Notes: generated from the sequence alone by a model not told the origin. Numbered from the stretch's first letter, positions 53,796 through 63,175 are shown. The stretch is DNA of 64,000 nucleotides from CALUOB01 sp944322305 (GCA_963931605.1 OZ007031.1:930001-994000), one strand, 5' to 3'. Program-made: numbers and translations.

Positions 53796-53920
53796 AAAAT
53801 GGATGTTGTTTACGCAGGGACGTGGAAGTATACGGCGGATTTCCGTCAAAGAACCCGCAGGTAAAAGGCCTGCCAAGTTTCGGTCTACTCGGCAGGCCTC
53901 CCTGAAACAACATCCATTTT
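53796..53920. repeat. Branched palindrome between convergent trmB and cation-efflux genes
   Basis: AAAATGGATGTTGTTT (53796-53811) and its exact complement (53905-53920) continue inward through CAGGGA / TCCCTG. Enclosed are a small CGGA-TT-TCCG hairpin near 53836 and GGCCTGCC / GGCAGGCC (53867-53874 and 53891-53898). The fold would be a three-way junction. It could be a bidirectional terminator, but the size and branching exceed what that needs. Confidence 0.65.
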
Positions 53921-53950
53921 GGAAAAACGACCGAAAGCGAGCCGTTGCGC

Positions 53951-55132
53951 CTACTGCGCGGAGCTCACGTAGCTCTCGTCCACGGTGATCTTGCAGATGG
54001 CGCGCGGGTAGCGCTCGTGCACGATCTCGTTCACCCGGCGCTTCAGCCGCTCGGCGTCCAGCTCGAGATCGGCGGGCCGCACGAGGTCGAAGATCACGTT
54101 GGTGTGCGTGGGGCCGGGCACCGTGCGCAGGTCGTGGATGGAGAGGCGCTCGTCGATGACCTTCACCGCTTGGTTGATCCAGTTGCGCATGTCGGCGACC
54201 TCGGGGTCGTCGGTGACGATGGGGTCGTAGTGCAAGGTCACGATCATGCCGTCTTCTTCTTTGAAGTCCTGCTCGATGTTGTCGATGAGGTCGTGGCTCT
54301 GGAGCGGGTCAGCCTCGGCGGCCATCTCCACGTGCGCGCTCGCAAACTGCCGGCCGGGACCGTAGTCGTGCACCATGAGGTCGTGCGTGCCCAGCACCCC
54401 GGGGTAGCTCATGATCTTGGTGCGGATGTGCTCCACGAGCTCGGGCGTGGGCGCCTGGCCCAAAAGCGGGCTGATCGTCTCGCCTAGAAGCCCGACGCCG
54501 CTCCACACGATGAATCCACCCACCGCAAGGCCGGCCCACCCGTCCAGGTCGACGCCCGTCACCTTGGAGACGACCGCGCACGCGAGCACCGCCGCGGTTG
54601 AGATGACGTCGTTGCGCGAGTCGACCGCCGTGGCAGCCAGCGTGTCCGACGAGATGCGCTGGCCGAGCGTGCGGTTGAAGGCAGCCATCCAGAGCTTCAC
54701 CAAGATGGAGAGCGCAAGCACCGCCACCAGCGCGCCGGAGAACTCCGTGGGCGCCGGCGAGACGATCTTCTCGGCCGAGGAGATCACCAGGTTGATGCCG
54801 ATGGCCAAAACCAGCGCCGCAACCACCAGGCCCGCCAGGTACTCGTAGCGCCCGTGGCCGTAGGGGTGCTCGGGGTCGGCCGGGCGGCTCGCCAGCTTGA
54901 AGCCCAACAGGCTCACGATGTTGCTCGCCGCGTCCGAGAGGTTGTTCACCGCGTCGGCCACGATGGAGACCGACCCGGCCGCAAGCCCGATCACGCCCTT
55001 GGCCAGGCAGAGCGCCGTGTTGCAGGCGATGCCCACCACGCCCGCCATCTGCCCGTAGCGCGTGCGCACGCGCGCGTCCTGAGTGTTCTCGTAATCCTTG
55101 ACAAAGTGCCGCACCAAAAACTCGGTCACCAT
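53951..55132 (-). CDS. Cation diffusion facilitator family efflux protein
   Basis: Encodes 393 residues. Six membrane segments with the metal sites of the family: SIVADAVNNLSDAASN in segment 2 (DxxxD-like) and DSRNDVIST in segment 5 (the paired Asp), plus HPYGHGRYEY between. A long C-terminal cytoplasmic domain (about residues 210-393) is larger than usual and includes HDLMVHDYGPGRQFASAHVE. It exports Zn, Mn, Fe or Co; the ion cannot be set from sequence. Start at 55132 follows GAGAGGGAG; a promoter and leader hairpin lie upstream. Confidence 0.9.
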   Translation of the reverse strand: MVTEFLVRHFVKDYENTQDARVRTRYGQMAGVVGIACNTALCLAKGVIGLAAGSVSIVADAVNNLSDAASNIVSLLGFKLASRPADPEHPYGHGRYEYLAGLVVAALVLAIGINLVISSAEKIVSPAPTEFSGALVAVLALSILVKLWMAAFNRTLGQRISSDTLAATAVDSRNDVISTAAVLACAVVSKVTGVDLDGWAGLAVGGFIVWSGVGLLGETISPLLGQAPTPELVEHIRTKIMSYPGVLGTHDLMVHDYGPGRQFASAHVEMAAEADPLQSHDLIDNIEQDFKEEDGMIVTLHYDPIVTDDPEVADMRNWINQAVKVIDERLSIHDLRTVPGPTHTNVIFDLVRPADLELDAERLKRRVNEIVHERYPRAICKITVDESYVSSAQ

Positions 55133-55153
55133 TTGTGCTCCCTCTCCAAGCAA

Positions 55154-55222
55154 ACGCCCCGCGCAAAAGGCGGGGCGCTTAACGTTGCGCAAATTGTAGC
55201 CGTTTACCGTGAGAAACGCCAA
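55154..55222 (-). promoter_or_regulatory. Promoter and leader hairpin of the cation-efflux gene
   Basis: On the minus strand TTGGCG (55222-55217) and TACAAT (55198-55193) are 18 bases apart. The transcript would begin with GCGCCCCG ... CGGGGCG (55179-55154), a stem just upstream of the Shine-Dalgarno that may affect translation. Confidence 0.5.
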
Positions 55223-55341
55223 CGCGCCGCACGAGACCCGGGATCGCAGGCGCACGCTGCGACACGCCCACGCCCCGCGGCAGGTGACGTCATCATCCCA
55301 GACGGGCCGCGCGCGTCGTGAACCCGCGCCTCCGCAGCCGC

Positions 55342-55872
55342 TCAGCGCCCGAGCGCCACGGCGTACAGCTCCTTGTACGTAGCGCCCTCCGGCGCCAGCG
55401 TGCTTTTGAAAAGCGCTGCCGCGCCCGCGCGCTCAACAGGCGGAAACGGCAGGTCGGCCAGGTCGGCGCCCGCAAGGCGCGCCTTTCTCGCCAGCGTGAC
55501 GTGCGCCCGGAAGGGCTTGGCGTCAAAGGCCAGGTCGCGCGCGGCAAGCTCGGCGCGCACGCGCGCAGCCAGGTCCTCGAGCTCGGGCGCGGGCGCCACG
55601 TCCAGAAAGAGCGTGTCGTCGCGCCCGCGCTTGAAGCGGCCCAGCCCCTGGCAGCGCAGCTCAACGGGCTCCGCGCCCGCACAGGCAGCGTCGAGCGCGT
55701 CCATGGCGCGGCGCGCCCCGGCCTCGTCAACCTCGCCCAAGAAGGCCAGCGTCACGTGGTAGGTGGCGCGCGCCATGAAGCGCCCGTCAACGCGCGCGGA
55801 CAGCGTCCGCGCCAACGCGGCGAGGTCGTCCTTGTACCCCTCGCTGAGCTTTAACGCGATAAACGCCCGCAT
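55342..55872 (-). CDS. thpR: RNA 2',3'-cyclic phosphodiesterase (LigT/ThpR family)
   Basis: Encodes 176 residues. Both catalytic HxT motifs are present, HVT in TYHVTLAFLGEV and HVT in AHVTLAR, with RAFIALKL at the start, as in ThpR. It opens 2',3'-cyclic phosphates on RNA ends in vitro; cell role is uncertain. GAGGGGG lies 6 bases before the ATG at 55872. It follows the deformylase-like gene by 38 bp and is probably co-transcribed. Confidence 0.9.
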   Translation of the reverse strand: MRAFIALKLSEGYKDDLAALARTLSARVDGRFMARATYHVTLAFLGEVDEAGARRAMDALDAACAGAEPVELRCQGLGRFKRGRDDTLFLDVAPAPELEDLAARVRAELAARDLAFDAKPFRAHVTLARKARLAGADLADLPFPPVERAGAAALFKSTLAPEGATYKELYAVALGR

Positions 55873-55910
55873 GGGCAACCCCCTCGCCACGTCGGTCGGG
55901 CGCGCGGCCG

Positions 55911-56327
55911 CTACACCAGCTTGCCGGCGCAGTGGTCGATGGCGTGCTGCACGATCTCGGCCGTCCAGCCGGTGAGCTTCTTGGTGCGGCTCACGAGCTT
56001 GCCGTCAACCAGCGCGTCGAACTTTACGCGGATGAGCTGGAAGCGCTTGACCTCGCTCGGCTCGTCAAGCGAAAGGCAGCCCTCCGTGGCCATAAACGGC
56101 GCCATGGCCGCGGTGATCTTGGGGTTGAACATCACCAGCGTGCGGTCGCCTTCCTCGTAGGCGATAACCGCCTTGGTTGAGCCGATCTGGTTGGCCGCCA
56201 GGCACGCGCACCCCTCGAGCGACGCCATGGTGTCGCGCAGGTCCTCGGCCACCTGCGCGTCCTCGGCGCAGGCGGGCTCTGCGGGTTTGCTCAAAAACTC
56301 CTGATCCTTCACGATCTCCTTGATCAT
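55911..56327 (-). CDS. Peptide deformylase-like protein lacking the catalytic glutamate
   Basis: Encodes 138 residues, the short type. Deformylase motif 1 is recognisable (CLAANQIG), motif 2 is intact (EGCLS, metal Cys84), but motif 3 reads HAIDH (residues 128-132) instead of HEIDH. The metal ligands Cys84, His128 and His132 are kept while the general base Glu is Ala. Removal of the formyl group is therefore unlikely at normal rates; the protein may bind nascent chains or another ligand. Shine-Dalgarno is weak. Another, active deformylase must exist elsewhere. Confidence 0.85.
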   Translation of the reverse strand: MIKEIVKDQEFLSKPAEPACAEDAQVAEDLRDTMASLEGCACLAANQIGSTKAVIAYEEGDRTLVMFNPKITAAMAPFMATEGCLSLDEPSEVKRFQLIRVKFDALVDGKLVSRTKKLTGWTAEIVQHAIDHCAGKLV

Positions 56328-56362
56328 GGTGAAACTCGTTTCTCGCTCGCGTACACAACACC

Positions 56363-56380
56363 GCGCCCCGGGCGGGGCGC
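56363..56380. terminator. Hairpin between def-like gene and ettA
   Basis: GCGCCCCG and CGGGGCGC are perfect 8-base arms around GG, 27 bases past the ettA stop on the minus strand. T-run is weak (GGTGTTGTG). Confidence 0.5.
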
Positions 56381-56406
56381 GTCAGTCCATCTTAGCAAAT
56401 GCGCCC

Positions 56407-58086
56407 TCAGTCGCGCGTGAGCTTGCGGTGCAGGCGATGCGGGCGCGCCGCCTCCTCGCCCAGGCGCTCGACGCGGTTTTGCTGGTAGGCCTCGAACGTT
56501 CCCTCGAACCAGTACCAGCGGCCGGGGTTCTCATCGGTGCCCTCCCACGCCAGGATGTGCGTGGCGATGCGATCCAAAAACCAGCGGTCGTGGCTCACCA
56601 CCACCGCGCATCCCGGGAACTCCAGAAGCGCGTTCTCCAGGCTCTCGAGCGTCTCAACGTCCAGGTCGTTGGTGGGCTCGTCCAGAAGCAGCAGGTTGCC
56701 GCCCTGCTTCAGGGTGAGCGCCAGGTTGAGTCGGTTGCGCTCGCCGCCCGAGAGCACGCCGGCCTTCTTCTGCTGGTCGGAGCCCTTGAAGCCGAAGCTC
56801 GCCACGTAGGCGCGGCTGGGGATCTCCTGCTCGCCCACGCGGATGAAGTCGTTGCCGTCGGAGACGACCTCCCACACGTTCTTCTCGGGGTCGATGCCGG
56901 CGCGCGCTTGGTCAACGTAGGAGATCTTGACGCTCTCGCCCACCGCGAGCTCGCCTGAGTCCAGCGGCTCCAGCCCCACGATGGTCTTGAACAGCGTCGT
57001 CTTGCCCACGCCGTTGGGGCCGATCACGCCCACGATGCCGTTGCGCGGCAGGGTGAAGGACAGGTCGTCGATAAGCACGCGGTCGCCGAAGCCCTTGCGC
57101 AGGTGCTCGGCCTCGATGACCTTGGCGCCCAGGCGCGGGCCCACCGGGATGCGGATGTCGGTGTAGTCCACCTTGGCAAACTGGCGCGCCTCGGCCTCCA
57201 TCTGCTCGTAGCGCTCAAGACGGGCCTTGTTCTTTGCCTGGCGGGCCTTAGGGCTCGAGCGCACCCACTCGAGCTCGGACTTCATGCGCCTGGCGAGCTT
57301 GGCCTCGCGCTGGCCCTGGCGCTCCATGCGCGCCGCCTTGGTCTCCAGGTAGGTGGAGTAGTTACCCTTGTAGGGGAAGAGCTGGCCGCGGTCGACCTCG
57401 CAGATCCACTCGGCCACGTTGTCCAGGAAGTAGCGGTCGTGCGTGACGGCCAGCACCGCGCCCTCGTAGCGCTTCAGGAACTGCTCGAGCCACAGCACGC
57501 TCTCGGCGTCCAAGTGGTTGGTGGGCTCGTCCAACAGCAGCAGGTCGGGGGCCTCGAGCAAAAGCCTGCACAGCGCCACGCGCCTGCGCTCGCCGCCCGA
57601 GAGCACCTTCACGGGCGTGTCCGGGTCAGGGCACTGCAGCGCGTCCATGGCCTGGGAGAGCTGGCTGTCCAGGTCCCAGCCGTTGGCGGTGTCGATCTCG
57701 TCCTGCAGCCGGCCCATCTCCTCCATGAGCGCGTCGAAGTCGGCATCGGGGTTGGCCATCTCGGCCGAGACCTCGTTGAAGCGGTCGATCTTGGCCAGCA
57801 CGTCGCCGAAGGCCTGGCGCACGTTCTCGATCACGGTCTTGTCGTCGTCAAGCGGCGGCTCCTGCTGCAGGATCCCCACGGTGTAGCCGGGTGTGAGGCG
57901 CGCCTCGCCGTTGTCGACCTCCTCCAGGCCGGCCATGATCTTGAGCAGCGTGGACTTGCCCATGCCGTTGGGGCCCACCACGCCGATCTTGGCACCCGGG
58001 TAAAAGCTCAGCGACACGTCGTCGAGGATGACCTTGTCGCCGTGCGCCTTGCGCGCCTGGTACATCTGGAAAATGAACTCTGCCAT
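56407..58086 (-). CDS. ettA: Energy-dependent translational throttle protein (ABC-F)
   Basis: Encodes 559 residues, normal for EttA. Two ABC domains: Walker A GPNGMGKST and GPNGVGKTT, signatures LSGGERRR and LSGGERNR, Walker B LLLLDEPTNHLD and LLLLDEPTNDLD. The linker between them carries the charged ABC-F helix (SPKARQAKNKARLERYEQ). In E. coli EttA binds the ribosomal E site and links initiation to ATP/ADP state. AAAGGAG lies 6 bases before the ATG. Confidence 0.95.
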   Translation of the reverse strand: MAEFIFQMYQARKAHGDKVILDDVSLSFYPGAKIGVVGPNGMGKSTLLKIMAGLEEVDNGEARLTPGYTVGILQQEPPLDDDKTVIENVRQAFGDVLAKIDRFNEVSAEMANPDADFDALMEEMGRLQDEIDTANGWDLDSQLSQAMDALQCPDPDTPVKVLSGGERRRVALCRLLLEAPDLLLLDEPTNHLDAESVLWLEQFLKRYEGAVLAVTHDRYFLDNVAEWICEVDRGQLFPYKGNYSTYLETKAARMERQGQREAKLARRMKSELEWVRSSPKARQAKNKARLERYEQMEAEARQFAKVDYTDIRIPVGPRLGAKVIEAEHLRKGFGDRVLIDDLSFTLPRNGIVGVIGPNGVGKTTLFKTIVGLEPLDSGELAVGESVKISYVDQARAGIDPEKNVWEVVSDGNDFIRVGEQEIPSRAYVASFGFKGSDQQKKAGVLSGGERNRLNLALTLKQGGNLLLLDEPTNDLDVETLESLENALLEFPGCAVVVSHDRWFLDRIATHILAWEGTDENPGRWYWFEGTFEAYQQNRVERLGEEAARPHRLHRKLTRD

Positions 58087-58347
58087 GCGCCTCTCCTTTG
58101 TCGGGGCGGATGCGGCGGGCCGGCGGCGCCTCGAAGAGCGCCGCGCGCCTGCCGGCGGTGCGTTTGCGTGACTCTGCTATTCTCGCACGTCCGCGGCGCA
58201 AACGCCCGGGCTGCACGACTTCCCTACAGGTTGGCCGCGACGCGGCGTGGCCGGCCCGGATCTTCTCGCACGGGTATACTTTTCCCGAGCAAGCAAACCG
58301 CCGCGGGCCTACGCGCCTGGCGGCCAGCACCACCGCAGAAGGGCCCC

Positions 58348-59859
58348 ATGAACGAGAAGCACACGCCGGCGAGCGCCGCGCCCGAGGTAAGCATCATCGT
58401 GCCGGTGTACAACGCCGCAAAGAGCCTGCGCCGCTGCATCGAGAGCATCCTTGCGCAGGAGTACCGCGCAATCGAGCTCATTTTGGTTGACGACGGCTCC
58501 ACCGACGACAGCCCCGCCATCTGCGACGAATACGCTACAGCCGACCCGCGCGTCCGCGTGATCCACCAGCAAAACGCCGGCGTCTCGACCGCCCGCAACC
58601 GCGGGCTCGACACCGCGCGGGGAACCTGGGTGCAGTTCGCCGACGCCGACGACTGGCTGGCTCCCGACGCCACCAAGCTCATGGTCCGCGCCGCGACCGA
58701 GCACGGCTGCGACATGGTCATCGCCGACTACTACCGCGTGGTGGGCACGCGCGTGGCACGCAAAGGCGACATCGACCTCGACCGGCCCATCACCCCGGCC
58801 GAGTACGCCGACTGCATGATCGAGAACCCCGCCGACTACTATTACGGCTCGCTGTGGAACAAGCTCTTCTCGCGCGCAATCATAGAGGAGCACCACCTGC
58901 GCATGGATCCCGCGCTCAGCTGGTGCGAGGACTTCATCTTCGTGCTCGAGTACGCGGCGCGCGTCACCTCCGTCTACCCGCTGCCCGTGCCGGTGTACTA
59001 CTACGTGAAGACCAAGGGCTCGTTGGTGGAGCAGAGCCTGAGCATGGCTGGCGTGGTGCGCATGAAGCTCGGCGTGATCGAGTACTACGACGACTTCTTC
59101 CGCCGCGTCTACGACGAGCGCGAGTACACGCGGCGCCACGGCGAGATCCGCCGCTTCCTCGTTGCCTACGCGCACGACGACGGCGCCTTCCCCGCCGCGC
59201 CCAGCACCAAGAAGCTCGGCCGCGAGCGCGTGCGCGCCTACCTCACGCCCGGCACCGAGCGCAACCCCTGGGCCGGGGCCTACTTTGCGCGCAAGCTGCA
59301 GGACCGCGCGCTGGAGGCGGTGGCCGACCGCTTTGACCTGGAGCTCAAGGACGTGCAGGTCATGGCGTACGTGCACCACGCCGGCGGCGCAGCGGGCTTT
59401 GCCGAGACGGCCGACTTCACCGACGTCTCCACGGTGGCGCTGGGCTCGGTGCTCTCCAAGCTCACGGGCCGCGGACTCGTGCGCGCCAACGCCAGCGGCG
59501 CGGTCTTTCTGAAGCGCTTGGCGGCCGACCGCGAGAAGCAGGGCACCCTCACCGCCGCGCTCACCGCCCTGAGCGAGAAGCTCGACGAGACGGAAGACGA
59601 CGCCGGCATGGACGCCGGGGCAGACGCCGGAGCCGCAGCCGCGGCGGGCGCCCGGCGCACCCCCGACGACGGCGCGATCCCCTCGCTGGTGCGCATCCGC
59701 CTGACCGAGAAGGCCAAGCCCGTTGAGCAGGCCATCGAGCGCGCCGAGGAGGACGCGCGGACCCAGTGCCTGGAGGGGCTCGAACCCGCCGAGCAGGCGC
59801 AGCTCGCCGAGCTTCTCGCCCGCGTCACCACCAACGCCAAAGCCCCGTTCAGCAGGTAG
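58348..59859 (+). CDS. Family 2 glycosyltransferase fused to MarR-like winged-helix domain
   Basis: Encodes 503 residues. Residues 12-230 are GT-A/GT2: VSIIVPVYNAAKSLRRC, LILVDDGSTDDS, and the metal DxD in FADADDW (Asp99, Asp101). From about 310 the chain no longer looks like a transferase: KDVQVMAYVHHAG ... STVALGSVLSKLTGRGLVRA ... ALTALSEKLDE reads as a MarR-type winged helix, followed by an Ala/Asp linker and IRLTEKAKPVEQAIERAEED with a MarR-like terminal helix. AGAAGGG precedes the ATG at 58348; TATACT at 58275-58280 is a likely -10. Target sugar acceptor is unknown. Confidence 0.8.
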   Translation: MNEKHTPASAAPEVSIIVPVYNAAKSLRRCIESILAQEYRAIELILVDDGSTDDSPAICDEYATADPRVRVIHQQNAGVSTARNRGLDTARGTWVQFADADDWLAPDATKLMVRAATEHGCDMVIADYYRVVGTRVARKGDIDLDRPITPAEYADCMIENPADYYYGSLWNKLFSRAIIEEHHLRMDPALSWCEDFIFVLEYAARVTSVYPLPVPVYYYVKTKGSLVEQSLSMAGVVRMKLGVIEYYDDFFRRVYDEREYTRRHGEIRRFLVAYAHDDGAFPAAPSTKKLGRERVRAYLTPGTERNPWAGAYFARKLQDRALEAVADRFDLELKDVQVMAYVHHAGGAAGFAETADFTDVSTVALGSVLSKLTGRGLVRANASGAVFLKRLAADREKQGTLTAALTALSEKLDETEDDAGMDAGADAGAAAAAGARRTPDDGAIPSLVRIRLTEKAKPVEQAIERAEEDARTQCLEGLEPAEQAQLAELLARVTTNAKAPFSR

Positions 59860-59923
59860 GGCCTGCCTGGAGGTCGGGGCAGCGCGCTTGCCTGCGGCAG
59901 GACCCGCAGCGGCTGCCGCGCCC

Positions 59924-60922
59924 TCAGTCGCGTAGCGGAGTGCCGAGGAACTCCTCGCCAAAGGGAACGGCGTCGCTGAAGATGCAGGGGCTGTCGGTGG
60001 CTATGAGCAGGTAATTGTCCTCGCCGCCGAAGCGCTCGTCCGAGCAGGGGATTACGTGCACGTGCGCGAAAACCTCCTGGGCGGAAGCTGCCGCGTCGCG
60101 CAGGAACCCGAGGTCGGCGCCCTCGTCGCGCGAGACGATGTTCGCCGCGTACAGCCCTCCCGGCGCCAAGCACGCGCGCGCCGCCTGAAGCGCCTCAACG
60201 GTGGCCAAGGCGCGCACCGGCTCTGCGCCGGAAAACGTGTCGTTCACCACGGCGTCGTAGCAGTCAGGCCCGCAGGCGCCGGTGTCGCGTCCACCTGCGT
60301 CGCACCCGCCCGCGCTCCCCCGCCGCGCCGCGCCGCCGGCCGCGCAGTTCTTCTTGGCAAGCACGTCGAGAAACGCGCGCCCGTCCGCCGTCACCAGGTT
60401 GAGGCGGCGCCGCGGCAAGCGCTTCTCGCCCGCGAGCGCTGCCGCACCGCGGGACGCGGCGGCACCCCCGGCAGCGTCGCCGCCGGGCACCGCCCCCGCA
60501 CCGTCCGCACCGTTCACCTGCGCCTCGAGCTCATCCAAAAAGAAAAACTCCCGCGCCGCCGCCACGACGGCCGGGTCGACCTCCACCACGTCCATGGCAA
60601 GGTCGGGATAGGTGGTGAGCGCGTACTTGGGGTAGGCGTAGCCCCCGCCGCCCAGCAGCAGCACGCGCCGCAGCGCCGGACCGCCCGTGAGCGCTGCCTC
60701 GAGCAGATGGTCGAAGGCGCGGTAGTAGGCGAACACCGGCTCCATGCGACGCTCGTCCAGGTAGGTGGCCGACTGCCACACGCCTCCCTGCTCGAGCACG
60801 CGCACCGGCGCGCCGTCCGTGCCCGCCACCGTGTATACGTGCGCCGCGCCCGCCATCGTGCGCACCGTGTGCCGGTCCTGCCGCCGCAGGCGCAGCAGGT
60901 CTGCTATCCGCGGAAAGCCCAT
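59924..60922 (-). CDS. Spermidine-synthase-fold methyltransferase-like protein
   Basis: Encodes 332 residues. The Rossmann core has VLLLGGGGYAYPKYAL and MDVVEVDPAVVAAAREFF, as in spermidine synthases and the SpeE-like half of larger membrane proteins; DAVVNDTFSGAEPV replaces the usual DSTDP catalytic loop, so polyamine synthesis is doubtful. Two Ala/Gly-rich inserts (about residues 135-165 and 195-215) interrupt the fold. AAGGAGG lies just before the ATG at 60922. It lies 54 bp downstream of elp3 on the same strand. Confidence 0.75.
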   Translation of the reverse strand: MGFPRIADLLRLRRQDRHTVRTMAGAAHVYTVAGTDGAPVRVLEQGGVWQSATYLDERRMEPVFAYYRAFDHLLEAALTGGPALRRVLLLGGGGYAYPKYALTTYPDLAMDVVEVDPAVVAAAREFFFLDELEAQVNGADGAGAVPGGDAAGGAAASRGAAALAGEKRLPRRRLNLVTADGRAFLDVLAKKNCAAGGAARRGSAGGCDAGGRDTGACGPDCYDAVVNDTFSGAEPVRALATVEALQAARACLAPGGLYAANIVSRDEGADLGFLRDAAASAQEVFAHVHVIPCSDERFGGEDNYLLIATDSPCIFSDAVPFGEEFLGTPLRD

Positions 60923-60976
60923 GGTTCCTCCTTGCCGTCTCGGCGCCGGGCGAGAAGCACCCGCCCAGCCGCATCG

Positions 60977-63169
60977 CTACAGCTCCCGCTGCTGGTACAG
61001 CCCTGCGTCCGCAAAGCCCAGGCCGCGGTAGTAGTTGCGCGTGCCCACCGAGCTGATCACGTTCACGCGCGCATACCCTGCCGCGCGGGCGACGGCGCAG
61101 GCGCGCTCGACCAGCCGGCGGCCGAGCCCCAGGTGCTGCACGCCGCTGCCCGTCTGGTTGAGGTGCGCCACCGCGCCGTACACGTGCACCTCGCGGATCA
61201 TGGCCTCGTCCGGGCGCACGGGAAGGCCGAGACGGGCGAAAAGCGCGGCGTCGCCTTCGTCCGCGCCGACGTCGGCGCGCCCGCCCGCCGCAGCTGCGAC
61301 CGCGCCTGGCGCAGGCGCCGCCGCAACGCCGGCCGCCCCAGCGCCGCCCGCAGCCGCCTCGGCGCCCGGCTCCCCCGCCGCGCCGTCCAAGGCCGCGCGC
61401 ACGCGCTCGGCACGCGGCAGCGACAGCCGCAAGAACCCCGCGATGCGCCCCTCGTCCGTCACCCACTGCAGGAAGTGCTCCGTGGACACGCTCGTCTCGT
61501 ACACGTAGTCGTCAAGCGCCAGCGCGTCAACGTCCACCTGCTCGCGCACGATCTCGCGCGCGCGGATCTCCTGGACGCGCAGGGGCCGGGCGGAACCTGC
61601 GGCCCTTGCGGCGCGCTCCTGGCCACCGGGTGCCAAGGCAGCGCCTGCGGCCGACGCGTCCGCCGCGGCACCCGTAGCAAGCCCGCCCTTCTTCTCCGGC
61701 GCGGCAAGAGGGGGATCCGCCGCCGCGCCGCGCGCACCGTCCGGGCAAGCCACCGCGCCGCCTACTCCCCCCGCAGCCGCGAGCCCGGGACGCGCGCCCA
61801 GCGCCGCAAGCCGCTGGTCGACCATCTGGCGCAGGTTGGTCTTCTTGTTGCCCGCCAGGATGTCGGCCGACGATATGTCGCGGATCATGCGCGAGATGCG
61901 CACGTACGGCGGCGTGGCCAACACGTCGGCGGTCAGCACGTCGAGCAGCTCGTCCTCGGTGTAGGGGCGCCAACGACCCGCGTCGAACTCCCCCACGAGC
62001 CCCGTGCCGCCCACGAGGGCACAGGGGTAGAGCTTGACCTCGTCGGGCAAAAAGGCCGGGTCGGTCACCAGGCGCGCGTAGTCGCGCTTGTCGCCCGCGG
62101 GCTCGGCGCCCAAGAGGTTCGCCATGAAATGCGCGTGGATCTTGAACCCGAAGAGCCGCGCCAACGCGAAGGCGCGCGCCACCTCGGGCGCGCCGGCGCC
62201 GCGGCGGTTCAGCGCCACCAGGCGCGCGTCGAGCGTCTGCACGCCCATCTGCACCTTGGTGCACCCCAGGCGGCGGATGCCCGCGAGGTCGGCAGCCGTG
62301 ATGCGGTCGGGGCGCGTCTCCACCACCAGGCCCACCACGCGGTGCCGCGCGTCCTCGTTTGCGCGCTGCGCCCGCGCGAGGTCCTCCCAGCTCGCGCGCT
62401 GCCAGGAGGCTGCCTGCCGCCAGGCGGGGCTCTTGTCGTACAGCGCGCGGCATGCCTCGTTGTAGGTGAGCGCGCCCGCGTCCACGCGCGCCTGCACCGA
62501 CGCGGTTGCCCGGACCAGCTCCTCCTCGTCCGCAAGCACCCCGACGGCGCGGTACCGCGCGCGGCGGGCCTCCACGCCTTCGGGGGCAAACGTCCCGTCC
62601 GCGCGCACGCCCTCGTTGAGCGCGCGGAACAGCTCGGTCACAAACCAGACTCGGTAGCTCTCCGGGTAGTCGCTCCACGTGCCGCCGAGCACGATAAGCT
62701 CCACCTTGTCGGTGGGGTGACCCATCTGCGCCAGCGCCTGCAGGCGCGTCGCCACCTGCACGTACGGGTCGAAGCAGGCGCGCTCGGCGCGCTGGCAGGC
62801 GGGCTCGTCAGCCAGGTAGCTCTTGGGCATGCGCACGTCGTTGGGGCAGTACAGGCAGGCGCTCGAGCAGGGCCCGGGCTTGGTGATGACGGTAATGGTG
62901 GCCACGCCCGAGGCGGTGCGGCGCGGCTTCATGCGCAGGGCCGCAACCAGGCGGCGCTCAAGCGCCGGGTCTACCTCCCAGCGCTCCCAGCGCGCAGGGT
63001 CGTGCGCCTTCACGCCGAGGTAGTAGGGCAGCAGGGCCTTCTTGCTGAAGCGCGGCGCGCCGGGCGGCAGCAGCCGGTCGCGCGCGTGGAGGATGCCCTT
63101 CAGCGCCTTCTCGCCCAGCTCCCCGTGCGCGCGCAGATGCGCGAGTATGTCTGCGATAATCTCGTCCAT
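60977..63169 (-). CDS. Bacterial Elp3: radical SAM/GNAT tRNA U34 modification protein
   Basis: Encodes 730 residues. The radical SAM cluster motif is CSSACLYC within KPGPCSSACLYCPND; DVRMPKSYLADEPACQRA and FDPYVQ are typical of Elp3. The C-terminal GNAT domain has YETSVSTEHF and HLGLGRRLVERA. An Ala-rich, Pro/Gly insert of about 90 residues separates the domains, and another interrupts the GNAT part, making the protein longer than usual. Expected role: carboxymethylation at tRNA wobble uridine. The ATG at 63169 lacks a Shine-Dalgarno and has a -10-like TATACT 7-12 bases upstream, suggesting a leaderless transcript. Confidence 0.9.
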   Translation of the reverse strand: MDEIIADILAHLRAHGELGEKALKGILHARDRLLPPGAPRFSKKALLPYYLGVKAHDPARWERWEVDPALERRLVAALRMKPRRTASGVATITVITKPGPCSSACLYCPNDVRMPKSYLADEPACQRAERACFDPYVQVATRLQALAQMGHPTDKVELIVLGGTWSDYPESYRVWFVTELFRALNEGVRADGTFAPEGVEARRARYRAVGVLADEEELVRATASVQARVDAGALTYNEACRALYDKSPAWRQAASWQRASWEDLARAQRANEDARHRVVGLVVETRPDRITAADLAGIRRLGCTKVQMGVQTLDARLVALNRRGAGAPEVARAFALARLFGFKIHAHFMANLLGAEPAGDKRDYARLVTDPAFLPDEVKLYPCALVGGTGLVGEFDAGRWRPYTEDELLDVLTADVLATPPYVRISRMIRDISSADILAGNKKTNLRQMVDQRLAALGARPGLAAAGGVGGAVACPDGARGAAADPPLAAPEKKGGLATGAAADASAAGAALAPGGQERAARAAGSARPLRVQEIRAREIVREQVDVDALALDDYVYETSVSTEHFLQWVTDEGRIAGFLRLSLPRAERVRAALDGAAGEPGAEAAAGGAGAAGVAAAPAPGAVAAAAGGRADVGADEGDAALFARLGLPVRPDEAMIREVHVYGAVAHLNQTGSGVQHLGLGRRLVERACAVARAAGYARVNVISSVGTRNYYRGLGFADAGLYQQREL

Positions 63170-63175
63170 AGCATC

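Noticed and set aside
57103..58347. Upstream extension of the glycosyltransferase frame
   Set aside because: It is the antisense of ettA; the supported start is 58348.
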